Shown: positions 1 to 7,306, counted from the first letter of the stretch. The stretch: DNA of 9,968 bases from SAR324 cluster bacterium (GCA_027296185.1 JAPUJL010000210.1:1-9968); one strand, 5' to 3'. The notes: generated from the sequence alone by a model not told the origin. A program made the numbers and translations.

Positions 1-5
1 GTGTA

Positions 6-33
6 AGGGAGCCTACTATACTTGACGCTCCCT
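6..33. repeat. Short inverted repeat at the left edge (7-bp arms)
   Basis: AGGGAGC at 6-12 is the exact reverse complement of GCTCCCT at 27-33, with a 14-nt AT-rich centre that contains TATACT. It could be a hairpin or a protein-binding dyad. There is no T-run directly after either arm; on the plus strand a TTTTT follows 8 nt later. I therefore do not call it a terminator. The rest of 1-197, downstream of hscA, holds no recognisable gene. Confidence 0.35.
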
Positions 34-197
34 GTCATGATTTTTCGCCCGGGCGGAAGGCGGCCGACACGAACCCGCGCACGGATGGGACGGAGGGGAA
101 AAGTGGGCGGTTGTGAGGGCGCGGACGGAATGGCGAGCGGCCCCACACGGCGGCCCGGATGTCCGGGGCGATACGGAGGCGTAGCGCGCCCGAGGGG

Positions 198-2090
198 TCA
201 GCCGCTGTCGTGCTCGTCGCCGCTGTGATCCTCGAAGAATTTGCGCAGCTCGGTCAGGGCGGCGCGGCCCATGTTGGTGTCGGCGAGGGGGCGGGTCAGC
301 TCGCCCAGCTGGTCCATCTCGAATCTCAGCGCGATAGGGTTCTCGCCGGCGGCAGCGCGCTTGACCATCTCCATCTGCGCGCGGATTCGGACGCGTTGGG
401 CCTTGGGAAGCATTTCCTCCGCCTCGGGCCAGGCCTTTTCGATACCCTGGAACACCGCTTGGGCCATGTTGCGGAACTCGACCATCTGGCGCTGGTTGAG
501 GTCGTCGACGGCATGCTCGATCGCCTCGTCCATGATCCGCTCGATCTCCGCGTTGGTCAGGCCGTGGGAGGGAATCACCTCGATCCGAGCCTCTTGGCCG
601 GAGCGCTGCTCGACGGCGCTCACGGTGAGGATGCCGTTGGCGTCCACGAGAAAGGCGACCTCCACCTTGGGCAGCCCCGCGGGCATCGCGGGCAGGCCCT
701 TCAGCTTGAAGCGACCTAAATTCCGGCAGTCGCGCACGAACTCCCGCTCGCCCTGGTAAATGTTGAGGTCCACGCCCGTTTGGTTGTCCACGTAGGTGGT
801 GAACAGCTCGGTGGCCTGAGCCGGGATGGTGGTGTTGGCGGTGATCAGCTTGCTGAAGGTGCCGCCCAGGGTCTCGATGCCGAGGGATAGGGGGATCACG
901 TCCAGCAACACGTAATCCCGCCGCCCGCCGGCCAGGAGATGGCCCTGCACGCCGGCGCCGATGGCCACCACCTCGTCCGGGTCGATGGATACGTTGGGGC
1001 GCCGCCCGAAGAAACCCTCCACCTTTCGCCGCACCAGCGGGATACGCGAGGAGCCACCCACCAGCACCACGTCGTCGATTTGCTCCGGTGTCTTCCCGGC
1101 GGCGTCCAGGGCCTTGCGGCAGCTTTCCAGAGTGGAATCCAGGTAGGGCTCGATCAGCCGGTTCAGGGTCTCGGCGGCGAACACATCGGAAAATTGGAGG
1201 TTCTGGCCGGGAAGCTCCACGCTGAAGGGCGTCTCGTCCGCGCCGCTGAGGTCGATCTTGATCTGCTCGCCGATCTTGCGCAGCAGCATGCTGGGGCCCG
1301 GCCGCTCCAGCTCGGCGTCCGGCCGATCGGCCAGGATGCGCCGCTTGATCTCCTGGGCCACCTCGTGGTCGAAGTCGTCGCCGCCCAGGTGGGTATCGCC
1401 GTGGGTGGATAGCACCTTGAACACCGATCCGGAGAGCTCGAGGATGGAAATATCGAAGGTGCCGCCCCCCAGGTCGTACACCGCCACGGTGCCCCGCTGC
1501 TGCTCGTCCAGTCCGTAGGCGATGGCCGCGGCGGTGGGCTCGTTGACGATCCGCACCACCTCCAGGCCGGCGATCCGGCCCGCGTCGCGGGTGGCCTGAC
1601 GCTGCGCGTCGTCGAAGTAGGCGGGCACCGTCACCACCGCCCGCTCGATGGGCATGCCCAGGGCCTCCTCCGCCTCGCGCTTGACGGCTTTGAGGATTTC
1701 CGCCGAGAGCTCCTGGGGCGTGAAGGTCTCGTCGCCCACGCGCACTTTGACCAGCCCCCGCTGCGCCGCCTCGACGGTGTAGGGGAGCCGCGGGAGATCC
1801 TCGGCCAAGTCCTGGATATCCCGCCCCATGAGGCGCTTTACGGAGAACACCGTGCGCTCCGGCGCTTCCGTGCGCTGCGCGCGGGCCGCCTCGCCCACCA
1901 CCCAGCGGCCCTCCTTGCGCAACAGCACGGAGGGGACGATCGGGCCTTGGCCGGGCTTGTGGATCGCTTCCGGGCCGTGCTCGAACACGGCGGCGGCGAG
2001 GCTGTTGGTGGTGCCCAGGTCGATCCCGACGATCAGGCTGGCCGGCGGTTCCGCCGGCTTGGTTTCTGGGCGCTTGTCCGGTTCGGTCAT
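198..2090 (-). CDS. hscA: HscA, Hsp70-class chaperone for iron-sulfur cluster transfer
   Basis: A cytosolic ATP-dependent chaperone that, with HscB, binds the LPPVK loop of IscU and drives release of the assembled cluster to acceptor proteins. The protein is 630 aa (E. coli HscA is about 616). Visible Hsp70 signatures are the phosphate-1 loop GIDLGTTNS at 22-30, SVKRLMGR at 83-90, [12 protein letters not shown] at 183-194, YDLGGGTFD at 205-213 and [10 protein letters not shown] at 344-353. The substrate-binding domain begins near residue 395, with [12 protein letters not shown] at 399-410. The SVKRLMGR segment, a shortish C-terminal lid and the position in an isc cluster favour HscA over DnaK. 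The ATG at 2090 gives an N-terminus of normal length before the nucleotide-binding fold, although no clear Shine-Dalgarno sequence precedes it. It is the last isc gene visible; a following fdx cannot be seen in the remaining 197 bp. Confidence 0.95.
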   Translation of the reverse strand: MTEPDKRPETKPAEPPASLIVGIDLGTTNSLAAAVFEHGPEAIHKPGQGPIVPSVLLRKEGRWVVGEAARAQRTEAPERTVFSVKRLMGRDIQDLAEDLPRLPYTVEAAQRGLVKVRVGDETFTPQELSAEILKAVKREAEEALGMPIERAVVTVPAYFDDAQRQATRDAGRIAGLEVVRIVNEPTAAAIAYGLDEQQRGTVAVYDLGGGTFDISILELSGSVFKVLSTHGDTHLGGDDFDHEVAQEIKRRILADRPDAELERPGPSMLLRKIGEQIKIDLSGADETPFSVELPGQNLQFSDVFAAETLNRLIEPYLDSTLESCRKALDAAGKTPEQIDDVVLVGGSSRIPLVRRKVEGFFGRRPNVSIDPDEVVAIGAGVQGHLLAGGRRDYVLLDVIPLSLGIETLGGTFSKLITANTTIPAQATELFTTYVDNQTGVDLNIYQGEREFVRDCRNLGRFKLKGLPAMPAGLPKVEVAFLVDANGILTVSAVEQRSGQEARIEVIPSHGLTNAEIERIMDEAIEHAVDDLNQRQMVEFRNMAQAVFQGIEKAWPEAEEMLPKAQRVRIRAQMEMVKRAAAGENPIALRFEMDQLGELTRPLADTNMGRAALTELRKFFEDHSGDEHDSG

Positions 2091-2160
2091 TTCGGTCTTG
2101 GATTTGCGGTCGTTGCGGGTTGCGCACCCGCCTCACGGTTGCCGCCGCTGCGCGGGGGCC

Positions 2161-3492
2161 TTATCCGGTGATCAGGCGGGCGCCGCGCTTGCGGGTGACG
2201 TAGTTCCACCCCCATTGAATGAGCACCAGCACCTGGTTGTCGAACTCCACCAGGTAGCGGATGTGGACGAAGATCCAGATCAGCCACGCCACCAGGCCCG
2301 AAAGCCGCACCCAGCCCAGATCGGCCACGGCGGCATTGCGCCCGATCACCGCCAGCGCCCCCTTGTTGCGGTAGCGGAAGGGCTTCGCGGGCCGGCCCTT
2401 CAGCCGACGCAGGATCGTGCGGGCGGCATGGCTGCCCTGCTGCATGGCCACCGGCGCCAGGCCGGGCAGGGGCTCGCCCTCCGCCCCGCCGCAGCGGGCC
2501 AGATCGCCGATCACGATCACGTCGGGGTGGCCCGGCACCGTAAGATCGGGCTCGACGATCACCCGTCCCACCGAATCCAGCTCGGCGCCCGTGGCCCGGG
2601 CGACCGCCTCGCCCATGGGGGATGCCTTCACTCCCGCCGCCCAGAGCACCGTGCGGGCAGTGAGCGTTTCCTCCCGGCCCTCGGCCCGGAGCGTCAGGCG
2701 GGGAGCATCGATCCCGGTCACCAGAGTGCCCGTGCGCACCCGCACGCCCATTTGACTCAGCCGGTGCGCCGCCCGGGCGGAGAGGCCCTCGGGAAAACCG
2801 GGCAGAATGCGCGGGCCGCCCTCCAACAGCAGAATGACCGCGTCGCTGGAACGGATGCGGCGGAAGTCGTGTTTCAGGGTGCCGCGAGCCAGCTCCGCCA
2901 TGGCGCCGGCCAGCTCCACCCCCGTCGGTCCGCCGCCGATGACGGCAAAGTTCAGCAGGCCCTCCGGCTCTACACGCTGTGGATTCCGCTCGGCGGCCTC
3001 GAAAGCGGAAAAGATGCGCTGCCGCAACTTGAGCGCATCCTCGATGGTCTTCAGGCCCGGTGCCGCCGCCGCCCACGCCTCGTTGCCGAAGTAGTGATGG
3101 GTAGTGCCCGCCGCCACCACGAGCGTGTCGTAGGGCAGCTCCCCGTCGGTGAGCAGAAGGCGTTTGCCCCGGGCATCGATGCCGGACGCTTCCGCCTGGA
3201 ACACCGTCACGTTCAGGTGGCGGCGCAGCACCCCGCGCAGGGGAGAGGCGATGTCGCCCGGTGAGAGCACTCCGGTGGCCACCTGATACAGCAGCGGCTG
3301 GAACAGGTGAAAATTCCGCCGGTCCACCAGGGTTACGTCCACGCCACGGGGAGCCAGGGCCTGGGCCGTAAACAGCCCGCCGAAGCCGCCACCCACGATC
3401 ACGACGCGATGGGCCCCCGCGCGTGGCCTCCCTCCCGCCGGCCCCCCGGCCCGGCCACTGGCCCGGCCCCCGGAACCGCGGCGGCGGTGCAT
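2161..3492 (-). CDS. Type II NADH dehydrogenase-like FAD/NAD(P) oxidoreductase inside the isc operon
   Basis: A two-dinucleotide-fold flavoprotein of the NDH-2 family. These proteins oxidise NADH and reduce quinone at the inner face of the cytoplasmic membrane without pumping protons. From the ATG at 3492 the protein is 443 aa. It shows the FAD-binding GGGFGG at 34-39, HLFQPLLYQVATG at 62-74 (typical of NDH-2), the NAD-binding GGGPTGVELAG at 186-196, the second FAD motif VIGD at 327-330 and APVAMQQG at 346-353. The hydrophobic C-terminal segments near 398-411 and 419-430 fit membrane anchoring. The start is uncertain: residues 1-28 are Gly/Arg-rich low complexity, the FAD motif begins only at about residue 30, and no good ribosome-binding site is seen. 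It lies 47 bp after hscB and 70 bp before hscA on the same strand, so co-transcription with the isc genes is likely. Its acceptor and any role in cluster assembly are not shown by the sequence. Confidence 0.88.
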   Translation of the reverse strand: MHRRRGSGGRASGRAGGPAGGRPRAGAHRVVIVGGGFGGLFTAQALAPRGVDVTLVDRRNFHLFQPLLYQVATGVLSPGDIASPLRGVLRRHLNVTVFQAEASGIDARGKRLLLTDGELPYDTLVVAAGTTHHYFGNEAWAAAAPGLKTIEDALKLRQRIFSAFEAAERNPQRVEPEGLLNFAVIGGGPTGVELAGAMAELARGTLKHDFRRIRSSDAVILLLEGGPRILPGFPEGLSARAAHRLSQMGVRVRTGTLVTGIDAPRLTLRAEGREETLTARTVLWAAGVKASPMGEAVARATGAELDSVGRVIVEPDLTVPGHPDVIVIGDLARCGGAEGEPLPGLAPVAMQQGSHAARTILRRLKGRPAKPFRYRNKGALAVIGRNAAVADLGWVRLSGLVAWLIWIFVHIRYLVEFDNQVLVLIQWGWNYVTRKRGARLITG

Positions 3493-3526
3493 TTGGGATG
3501 CGGCGAGGGCGAGTTCCCCGCGGCCC

Positions 3527-3541
3527 GACCCCGTAGGGGTC
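3527..3541 (-). other. Perfect small hairpin at the hscB stop codon
   Basis: On the minus strand GACCCC and GGGGTC form a 6-bp perfect stem with a TAC loop. The stem begins within the hscB TGA stop codon. No T-run follows, so it is unlikely to be an intrinsic terminator. It could stabilise the upstream mRNA or modulate translation of the flavoprotein gene. Function is inference only. Confidence 0.35.
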
Positions 3542-4178
3542 ACGCCGGGAGCCGATCCAGCAGGCGGATGAGGTAGGACTCCTGGTTCATGCTGTTCTGA
3601 ATGGCCTGCAGGCGATCGGCGCCGGCGCCGGTCAGGGCCTCTTCGAACAGCCGCTCCCGTTCGGCGAGGACATCCCGCCGGCGGGCCTCCAGTTGTGCGG
3701 AGAGCTCCCGGCGGCGCGAGCCGTCCTGGGCCTCGTCCAGCTCGTCGATTTCCTCCTGAAGCAGGAACATCTCCTGGAGAAATCCATCGGGCAGGCGCTT
3801 GGTGTCCAGTTGCACGGTGCCGGCCAGCCGCTTCAGCAGGTAGGCGCTGCGTTCCACATCGGATCGCAGGACGCGGTAACCCTCGTTGAGGGCCGCGGAC
3901 AGCCGCTCGGCGGCGGACTTCACGGCCGGCTCGGCCGTGGCGAAGAAATCGGGGTGCAGCGCCAGACTCAGACGCCCGTAGAGCTCTTCCACTTGGGCAA
4001 AATCGATACGGTAGGCGGGGCGCAGCCCGAATATCTCGAATGTGCCCGCCCGGGCCGCTTCCGGCTGAATCGCCTCGCAGGCGAAGCAGTAGACCGCGTT
4101 CGCCAGCGCAACGCCGCACTTGGCGCAGGTCTCCCCTGGCTCCGGCCGGAGCGCGCTCGCGGCCCCGGCGGTGGTCAT
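3540..4178 (-). CDS. hscB: HscB, J-domain co-chaperone with an N-terminal four-cysteine metal-binding motif
   Basis: The co-chaperone that delivers IscU to HscA and stimulates HscA ATPase. The protein is 212 aa against about 171 in E. coli. The J-domain spans roughly residues 46-118 and keeps the essential HPD at 75-77 (followed by FF). The C-terminal helical IscU-binding domain runs from about 130 to 210. The extra length is N-terminal: CAKC (Cys18, Cys21) and CFAC (Cys31, Cys34), followed by EAIQP, form a tetracysteine module. This closely resembles the one described at the N-terminus of human HSCB (HSC20), where it binds metal; E. coli HscB lacks it. The ATG at 4178 overlaps the iscU stop as ATGA, which fixes the start and implies translational coupling. 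An open frame continues upstream, but it lies within iscU in another frame and is not part of this gene. The next gene downstream is the flavoprotein rather than hscA. Confidence 0.93.
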   Translation of the reverse strand: MTTAGAASALRPEPGETCAKCGVALANAVYCFACEAIQPEAARAGTFEIFGLRPAYRIDFAQVEELYGRLSLALHPDFFATAEPAVKSAAERLSAALNEGYRVLRSDVERSAYLLKRLAGTVQLDTKRLPDGFLQEMFLLQEEIDELDEAQDGSRRRELSAQLEARRRDVLAERERLFEEALTGAGADRLQAIQNSMNQESYLIRLLDRLPA

Positions 4179-4561
4179 CCGGCCTGCCCGTGCTTGCTCT
4201 TGTAGTCGTTGATCGCGGTCTTGATCGCGTCCTCGGCGAGCACCGAGCAGTGGATTTTGACCGGCGGGAGGGAGAGCTCCTCGACGATGTCCACGTTGCG
4301 GATTTCCATCGCCTCGTCCAGGGTCTTGCCTTTCACCCACTCGGTGGCGAGGCTGGAACTGGCGATGGCGCTGCCGCAGCCGAACGTCTTGAACTTGGCA
4401 TCGACGATGTGGTCATCCTCCACCCTGATTTGGAGCTTCATCACGTCGCCGCACTCCGGCGCTCCCACGAGCCCCGTGCCCACGCTGTCGTCCTGCTTGT
4501 CCAGGCTGCCCACGTTGCGCGGATTGTTGTAGTGGTCGATGACCTTTTTGCTGTACGCCAT
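4175..4561 (-). CDS. iscU: IscU, iron-sulfur cluster assembly scaffold
   Basis: The cytosolic scaffold on which sulfur from IscS and iron are assembled into a [2Fe-2S] cluster before transfer by HscA/HscB. The 128-aa protein has the family's normal length. All expected ligands are visible: Cys37 and Asp39 in PECGD, Cys62 in FGCGSA, and His104-Cys105 in KIHCSVLAED. The HscA-recognition motif LPPVK is at residues 98-102. The ATG at 4561 has the strongest ribosome-binding site in the operon (4568-4576), consistent with a scaffold made in excess. It is 119 bp downstream of iscS and overlaps hscB by ATGA. The iscA gene that follows iscU in many proteobacterial operons is absent here. Confidence 0.97.
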   Translation of the reverse strand: MAYSKKVIDHYNNPRNVGSLDKQDDSVGTGLVGAPECGDVMKLQIRVEDDHIVDAKFKTFGCGSAIASSSLATEWVKGKTLDEAMEIRNVDIVEELSLPPVKIHCSVLAEDAIKTAINDYKSKHGQAG

Positions 4562-4567
4562 GTTCCT

Positions 4568-4576
4568 ACTCCTTCT
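4568..4576 (-). promoter_or_regulatory. Strong Shine-Dalgarno sequence of iscU
   Basis: On the minus strand AGAAGGAGT lies with 7 nt between AAGGAG and the iscU ATG, which is near-ideal spacing. Other genes of this operon have weak sites or rely on overlapping stop/start codons, so iscU is probably the best-translated cistron. That last step is inference from site strength. Confidence 0.75.
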
Positions 4577-4680
4577 CTAGACTCGCGTTGGAAACGCCCC
4601 GTTCACAAAATCGTTTGCCGTCAAACTCGGATCATTCGGTCGTCGCTCTCATAATCTCGCGGTCATCCGCCTTCGGCCCG

Positions 4681-5895
4681 CTAGTGCGCGTTCCACTGAA
4701 TCGATTTGATGTCCACCCCTTCCTGGGCCAACTCGTAAAGCGGCGACATATCCCGCAACCGGGAGACGGTCTCGACGACGCGGCGGATCGTGTGGTCGAT
4801 CTCCTCTTCGGTATTGAAGCGCCCCACGCCGAAGCGGATCGAGGAATGGGCCAGGTCGTCGCCTACGCCCAGGGCGCGCAGCACGTAGGAGGGCTCCAGG
4901 CTGGCGGAGGTACAAGCCGAACCGGAGGAGACCGCGATGTCGTCGATTCCCATCAGCATGCTTTCGCCCTCGACGAAAGCGAAGCTGAGGTTCAGATTTC
5001 CCGGGTGGCGAAACTCGGCATGGCCGTTCAGGTAGACGAAGTCGATCTCCCGGGTGATGCCCTCGCGCAGCCGGTCCCGCAACGCCCGAATGCGCTGGTT
5101 CTCGGTGGGTCCGTCGGCGAGCATGAGCTCCGCCGCCTTGCCGAAGCCGACGATGCCCGGCACGTTCAGCGTGCCCGAGCGGATGCCCCGTTCGTGCCCC
5201 CCACCGTAGATGATCGGCGTGATCCGCACCCGGGGCTTGCGCCGCCGGACGTACAGCGCGCCGATGCCCTTGGGACCGTAGATTTTGTGGGCCGTGTAGG
5301 AGGCGAGGTCGATGTTCATCTCCTCCACGTCGATTTTCTGGTGGCCCACCCCCTGGGTGGCGTCGCAATGGAACAGCACACCGTGCTTGCGGGCGATGGC
5401 GCCGATCTCCTTGAGGGGATGGAGCGTCCCGATCTCGTTGTTGGCCGCCATCAGGGAGATGAGCGTGGTCTTGTCGGTGATTGCCGCCTCCAACTGCTCC
5501 AGGTCGATGGAGCCCTTCTCGTCCACCTCCAGGTAGGTCACCCGGAAGCCCCGCTGCTCCAGCATCTGGCAAGTGTCCAGCACCGCCTTGTGTTCGATGG
5601 TCGCCGTGATGATGTGGTCGCCCTTCTCCTTGTAGAACTCCGCCACCCCGACCAGCGCGGCGTTGTCCGATTCCGTGGCGCCGCTGGTGAAGACCACCTC
5701 CTTCGCGCCCGCGCCGATGAGGGCCGCCACTTGCTCGCGGGCCTGCTCGACGGCCTCCTCGGCCACCCACCCGAAGGCGTGGTTACGGCTGGCGGCATTG
5801 CCGAAGTCTTCCGTGAAGTGGGGCAGCATCGCCTCCACCACACGGGGGTCGACCCGGGTGGTCGCGTGATTATCGAGGTAGATAGGTGTTTTCAT
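4681..5895 (-). CDS. iscS: IscS, pyridoxal-phosphate cysteine desulfurase
   Basis: Converts L-cysteine to L-alanine and passes the sulfur as a persulfide to IscU and other acceptors; a cytosolic class V aminotransferase-fold enzyme. The 404-aa length equals that of E. coli IscS. Key residues are visible: His102 in EHKAVLDT, Asp178 and Gln181 in CDATQGVG, the PLP lysine Lys204 in AHKIYGPKG, and the catalytic Cys328 in [17 protein letters not shown] on the mobile loop. The C-terminal tail (VDIKSIQW) matches the IscS region that contacts IscU. The ATG at 5895 lies inside the end of iscR (26-bp overlap) and has no strong Shine-Dalgarno sequence of its own, so translation is probably coupled to iscR. 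The IscS rather than NifS/SufS subtype is supported by the C-terminus, the loop and the neighbours. Confidence 0.97.
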   Translation of the reverse strand: MKTPIYLDNHATTRVDPRVVEAMLPHFTEDFGNAASRNHAFGWVAEEAVEQAREQVAALIGAGAKEVVFTSGATESDNAALVGVAEFYKEKGDHIITATIEHKAVLDTCQMLEQRGFRVTYLEVDEKGSIDLEQLEAAITDKTTLISLMAANNEIGTLHPLKEIGAIARKHGVLFHCDATQGVGHQKIDVEEMNIDLASYTAHKIYGPKGIGALYVRRRKPRVRITPIIYGGGHERGIRSGTLNVPGIVGFGKAAELMLADGPTENQRIRALRDRLREGITREIDFVYLNGHAEFRHPGNLNLSFAFVEGESMLMGIDDIAVSSGSACTSASLEPSYVLRALGVGDDLAHSSIRFGVGRFNTEEEIDHTIRRVVETVSRLRDMSPLYELAQEGVDIKSIQWNAH

Positions 5896-6325
5896 TTTTG
5901 CTCATCTGAAACAGAAGCGTGTGGGGCCCCATCCCGAGAATTTCCTCCAACGTCAGCCCCGCCATGAAATCCTTGAAGCGGCGGTGCACCACCTGCAACG
6001 GATCGTGGGTGGGACAGACCGGCGTGAACCGGCAGCAGGAATCGTCCTCCACGCAATCGACCAGGTTGAACGGACCCTCCAGCGCCTCGACGATCTGGGC
6101 CATGGAGACCCGCGCCGGGTGGAGCGCCATGATGTAGCCCCCCTGGGCGCCACGGGTGGATTGCAGAATGCCCGCCGAGGCGAGCTGCTTGAGGATGTTC
6201 GCCGCCATGGCCGCCGGCAGCCCGTAGCGCCCCGCGATCTCCCGGGCGCTCATCGCCTCGTGGCCCGAGCACAGGTCCCGCAGCAGAATCAGACCGTAAT
6301 CGATCTTTTTGGATAGCTTCATCAT
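5870..6325 (-). CDS. iscR: Rrf2-family [Fe-S]-sensing transcriptional regulator (IscR/SufR-like)
   Basis: A winged-helix repressor expected to control this operon according to Fe-S cluster supply. The protein is 151 aa from ATG 6325, or 150 from the adjacent ATG at 6322. The helix-turn-helix covers about residues 26-58 and the wing contains RGAQGGY at 59-65. Cluster-ligand candidates are Cys91, Cys97, Cys98, Cys104 and His107. E. coli IscR uses Cys92, Cys98, Cys104 and His107, so the full 3Cys-1His set is matched, plus one extra adjacent cysteine. The opening [10 protein letters not shown] and the [12 protein letters not shown] segment resemble the Rrf2 regulators annotated as SUF regulators as much as E. 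coli IscR; its place upstream of iscS argues for the isc role. An open frame continues 30 codons further upstream, but that part has no family character and covers the proposed promoter. Confidence 0.92.
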   Translation of the reverse strand: MMKLSKKIDYGLILLRDLCSGHEAMSAREIAGRYGLPAAMAANILKQLASAGILQSTRGAQGGYIMALHPARVSMAQIVEALEGPFNLVDCVEDDSCCRFTPVCPTHDPLQVVHRRFKDFMAGLTLEEILGMGPHTLLFQMSKNENTYLPR

Positions 6326-6405
6326 GCCCCAGTTCCCTCCGGCGGCAGGGTCAACCGCTCGGTGCCGATCCTTCCTCGTTGCCAATTCTCCCCCACCGGC
6401 ACCGG

Positions 6406-6434
6406 CGTATAGCACCGAATCGGTACGGTTTCAA
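6406..6434 (-). promoter_or_regulatory. Probable sigma70 promoter of the isc operon
   Basis: On the minus strand, -35 TTGAAA (6434-6429), a 17-nt spacer and -10 TATACG (6411-6406), preceded by TGC as an extended -10. Transcription would start near 6399, giving a leader of about 74 nt before iscR. The match is 5/6 and 4/6 to consensus at ideal spacing. It lies within the 243-bp gap between rnhA and iscR. Confidence 0.6.
6414..6424. promoter_or_regulatory. Perfect 11-bp palindrome in the isc promoter spacer, candidate IscR operator
   Basis: ACCGAATCGGT is a perfect inverted repeat (ACCGA, one central base, TCGGT) lying wholly between the -35 and -10 elements. Rrf2-family repressors often block their own promoter from dyads in this position. 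The sequence is not the E. coli type 1 IscR consensus, so assignment to this IscR is inference from location. A related half-site (GGTGCCGA) appears again at 6361-6368 in the leader. Confidence 0.45.
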
Positions 6435-6524
6435 AACGCGCCGCAAGCTCCGATTCCTTCCATCATGCCAAAAATCTCCGCTGTGGCCAATCGAGAATAA
6501 TTCGCACAAATTTAGTGCTCATTG

Positions 6525-6553
6525 AGCCTAGGGCAGAAAATTGGCGGTGTCAA
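6525..6553 (-). promoter_or_regulatory. Possible second, distal promoter toward iscR
   Basis: On the minus strand, a consensus -35 TTGACA (6553-6548) is followed at 17 nt by TAGGCT (6530-6525), a weak -10. The predicted start near 6518 falls at the edge of a dyad, GCAC-N7-GTGC (6504-6518). The -35 lies in the loop of the rnhA terminator hairpin. The -10 is poor, so this is tentative. Confidence 0.3.
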
Positions 6554-6569
6554 GGGTTTTGCCGCCAAT
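6537..6569 (-). terminator. Intrinsic terminator of rnhA
   Basis: On the minus strand ATTGGCGG (6569-6562) pairs perfectly with CCGCCAAT (6547-6540) around a 14-nt loop, and the stem is followed by TTT then C. It begins at the last base of the rnhA stop codon. The stem is good; the T-tract is short. It would insulate the isc promoters from rnhA transcription. Confidence 0.55.
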
Positions 6570-7243
6570 CACCCACCCACTTTCAGCCCCTCCCTTGCGG
6601 CGTTGGCGAGTTGGTCGCAGCGTTCGTTTTCCGGGTGGCCGGCGTGGCCGCGCACCCATTTCCAGTGGACCGTGCGTTCTTTCAGCAGGGCGTCCAGGGT
6701 TTCCCAGAGCTTCCGGTTGAGCACGGGCTTGCCGTCGGCCTTGCGCCAGCCCTTGCGCTTCCATCCGGCCAGCCAGCGGGTGGCGCCGTCCGCCAGGTAG
6801 CGGCTGTCGGTGACCAACTGCACCGTGGCGCCAGGCGGGGCGCGGCGCAGTCCCTCGATGGCGGCGGTCATTTCCATAATGTTGTTGGTGCTGCTGGGGG
6901 AGGCGCCGGAAAGCTCCTCCCGCCGTCCGCCGGCCTCGACGATGGTCCCCCAGCCTCCCGCGCCGGGGTTGGGAGAGCAGGAGCCGTCGCTCCAGATGCG
7001 GATCGTGCCGGCGGGCACGTCAGCCGATTCTGCGTCGCTTAGAACCACGGCCGCCGGGGCGGATTCACGGGTGGATTCACTGGGGGTCTCGGCATCTCCG
7101 GGAGGCCCGCCCAGCGCCCGCTCCAGGGTGTCGAGGGCGCGGCGGAATTCGGCGGCCCGTTCGCGCGGCAGCCCCTCGCGCTCGATCCGCTCCGCCAGGG
7201 CGCGGAGGCGGCGCAACGCCGCTTGCATTTCGTTTTCAGCCAC
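6569..7243 (-). CDS. rnhA: Ribonuclease HI with a non-standard N-terminal extension
   Basis: Cleaves the RNA strand of RNA-DNA hybrids, removing R-loops and primer RNA in the cytoplasm. The catalytic domain spans about residues 80-222 and keeps all active-site residues: Asp86 in SDGSC, Glu124 in IMEMTAA, Asp146 in TDSRY, His200 in GHAGHPEN and Asp210 in ERCDQLA. The basic handle segment WKRKGWRKADGKP is at 161-173. At 224 aa it is about 70 residues longer than E. coli RNase HI. The extra part is N-terminal: a charged amphipathic helical stretch (about 6-45) followed by a Pro/Ser/Glu-rich linker. It does not resemble the known hybrid-binding domain. The start is uncertain: GTG at 7243 or ATG at 7228 (219 aa), neither with a clear Shine-Dalgarno sequence. 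The gene stands alone between the divergent tRNA-Arg and the isc operon. Confidence 0.93.
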   Translation of the reverse strand: MAENEMQAALRRLRALAERIEREGLPRERAAEFRRALDTLERALGGPPGDAETPSESTRESAPAAVVLSDAESADVPAGTIRIWSDGSCSPNPGAGGWGTIVEAGGRREELSGASPSSTNNIMEMTAAIEGLRRAPPGATVQLVTDSRYLADGATRWLAGWKRKGWRKADGKPVLNRKLWETLDALLKERTVHWKWVRGHAGHPENERCDQLANAAREGLKVGG

Positions 7244-7277
7244 GGGAGCGGGCCGGCGCGGGGCCAGGGGAAGCAGA

Positions 7278-7306
7278 TTGAAAATCGGCGGCCGGGCGCG
7301 TAGTGT
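7278..7306 (+). promoter_or_regulatory. Possible promoter of tRNA-Arg
   Basis: TTGAAA (7278-7283), a 17-nt spacer and TAGTGT (7301-7306), with the predicted start about 25 nt before the tRNA. The -35 matches well and the -10 weakly. It lies in the 94-bp gap between the divergent rnhA and tRNA genes. Confidence 0.35.

Noticed and set aside
1..197. Ferredoxin (fdx) gene start or promoter (TATACT at 17-22) after hscA
   Set aside because: No cysteine-rich ferredoxin sequence is readable on the minus strand, and a -35 for the TATACT would lie outside the window.
16..2136. A 706-codon open frame on the minus strand overlapping hscA
   Set aside because: It is an out-of-frame shadow of hscA: Arg/Gly/Pro-rich, no family motifs, and the hscA frame carries every Hsp70 signature.
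1828..3264. A long plus-strand open frame (478 codons) opposite hscA and the flavoprotein gene
   Set aside because: High-GC antisense shadow with His/Arg/Gly-rich composition that spans two clearly coding minus-strand genes.
4562..4680. Internal promoter or small gene between iscS and iscU
   Set aside because: A TTGACG is present but no -10 at suitable spacing and no coding frame; only the iscU ribosome-binding site is convincing.
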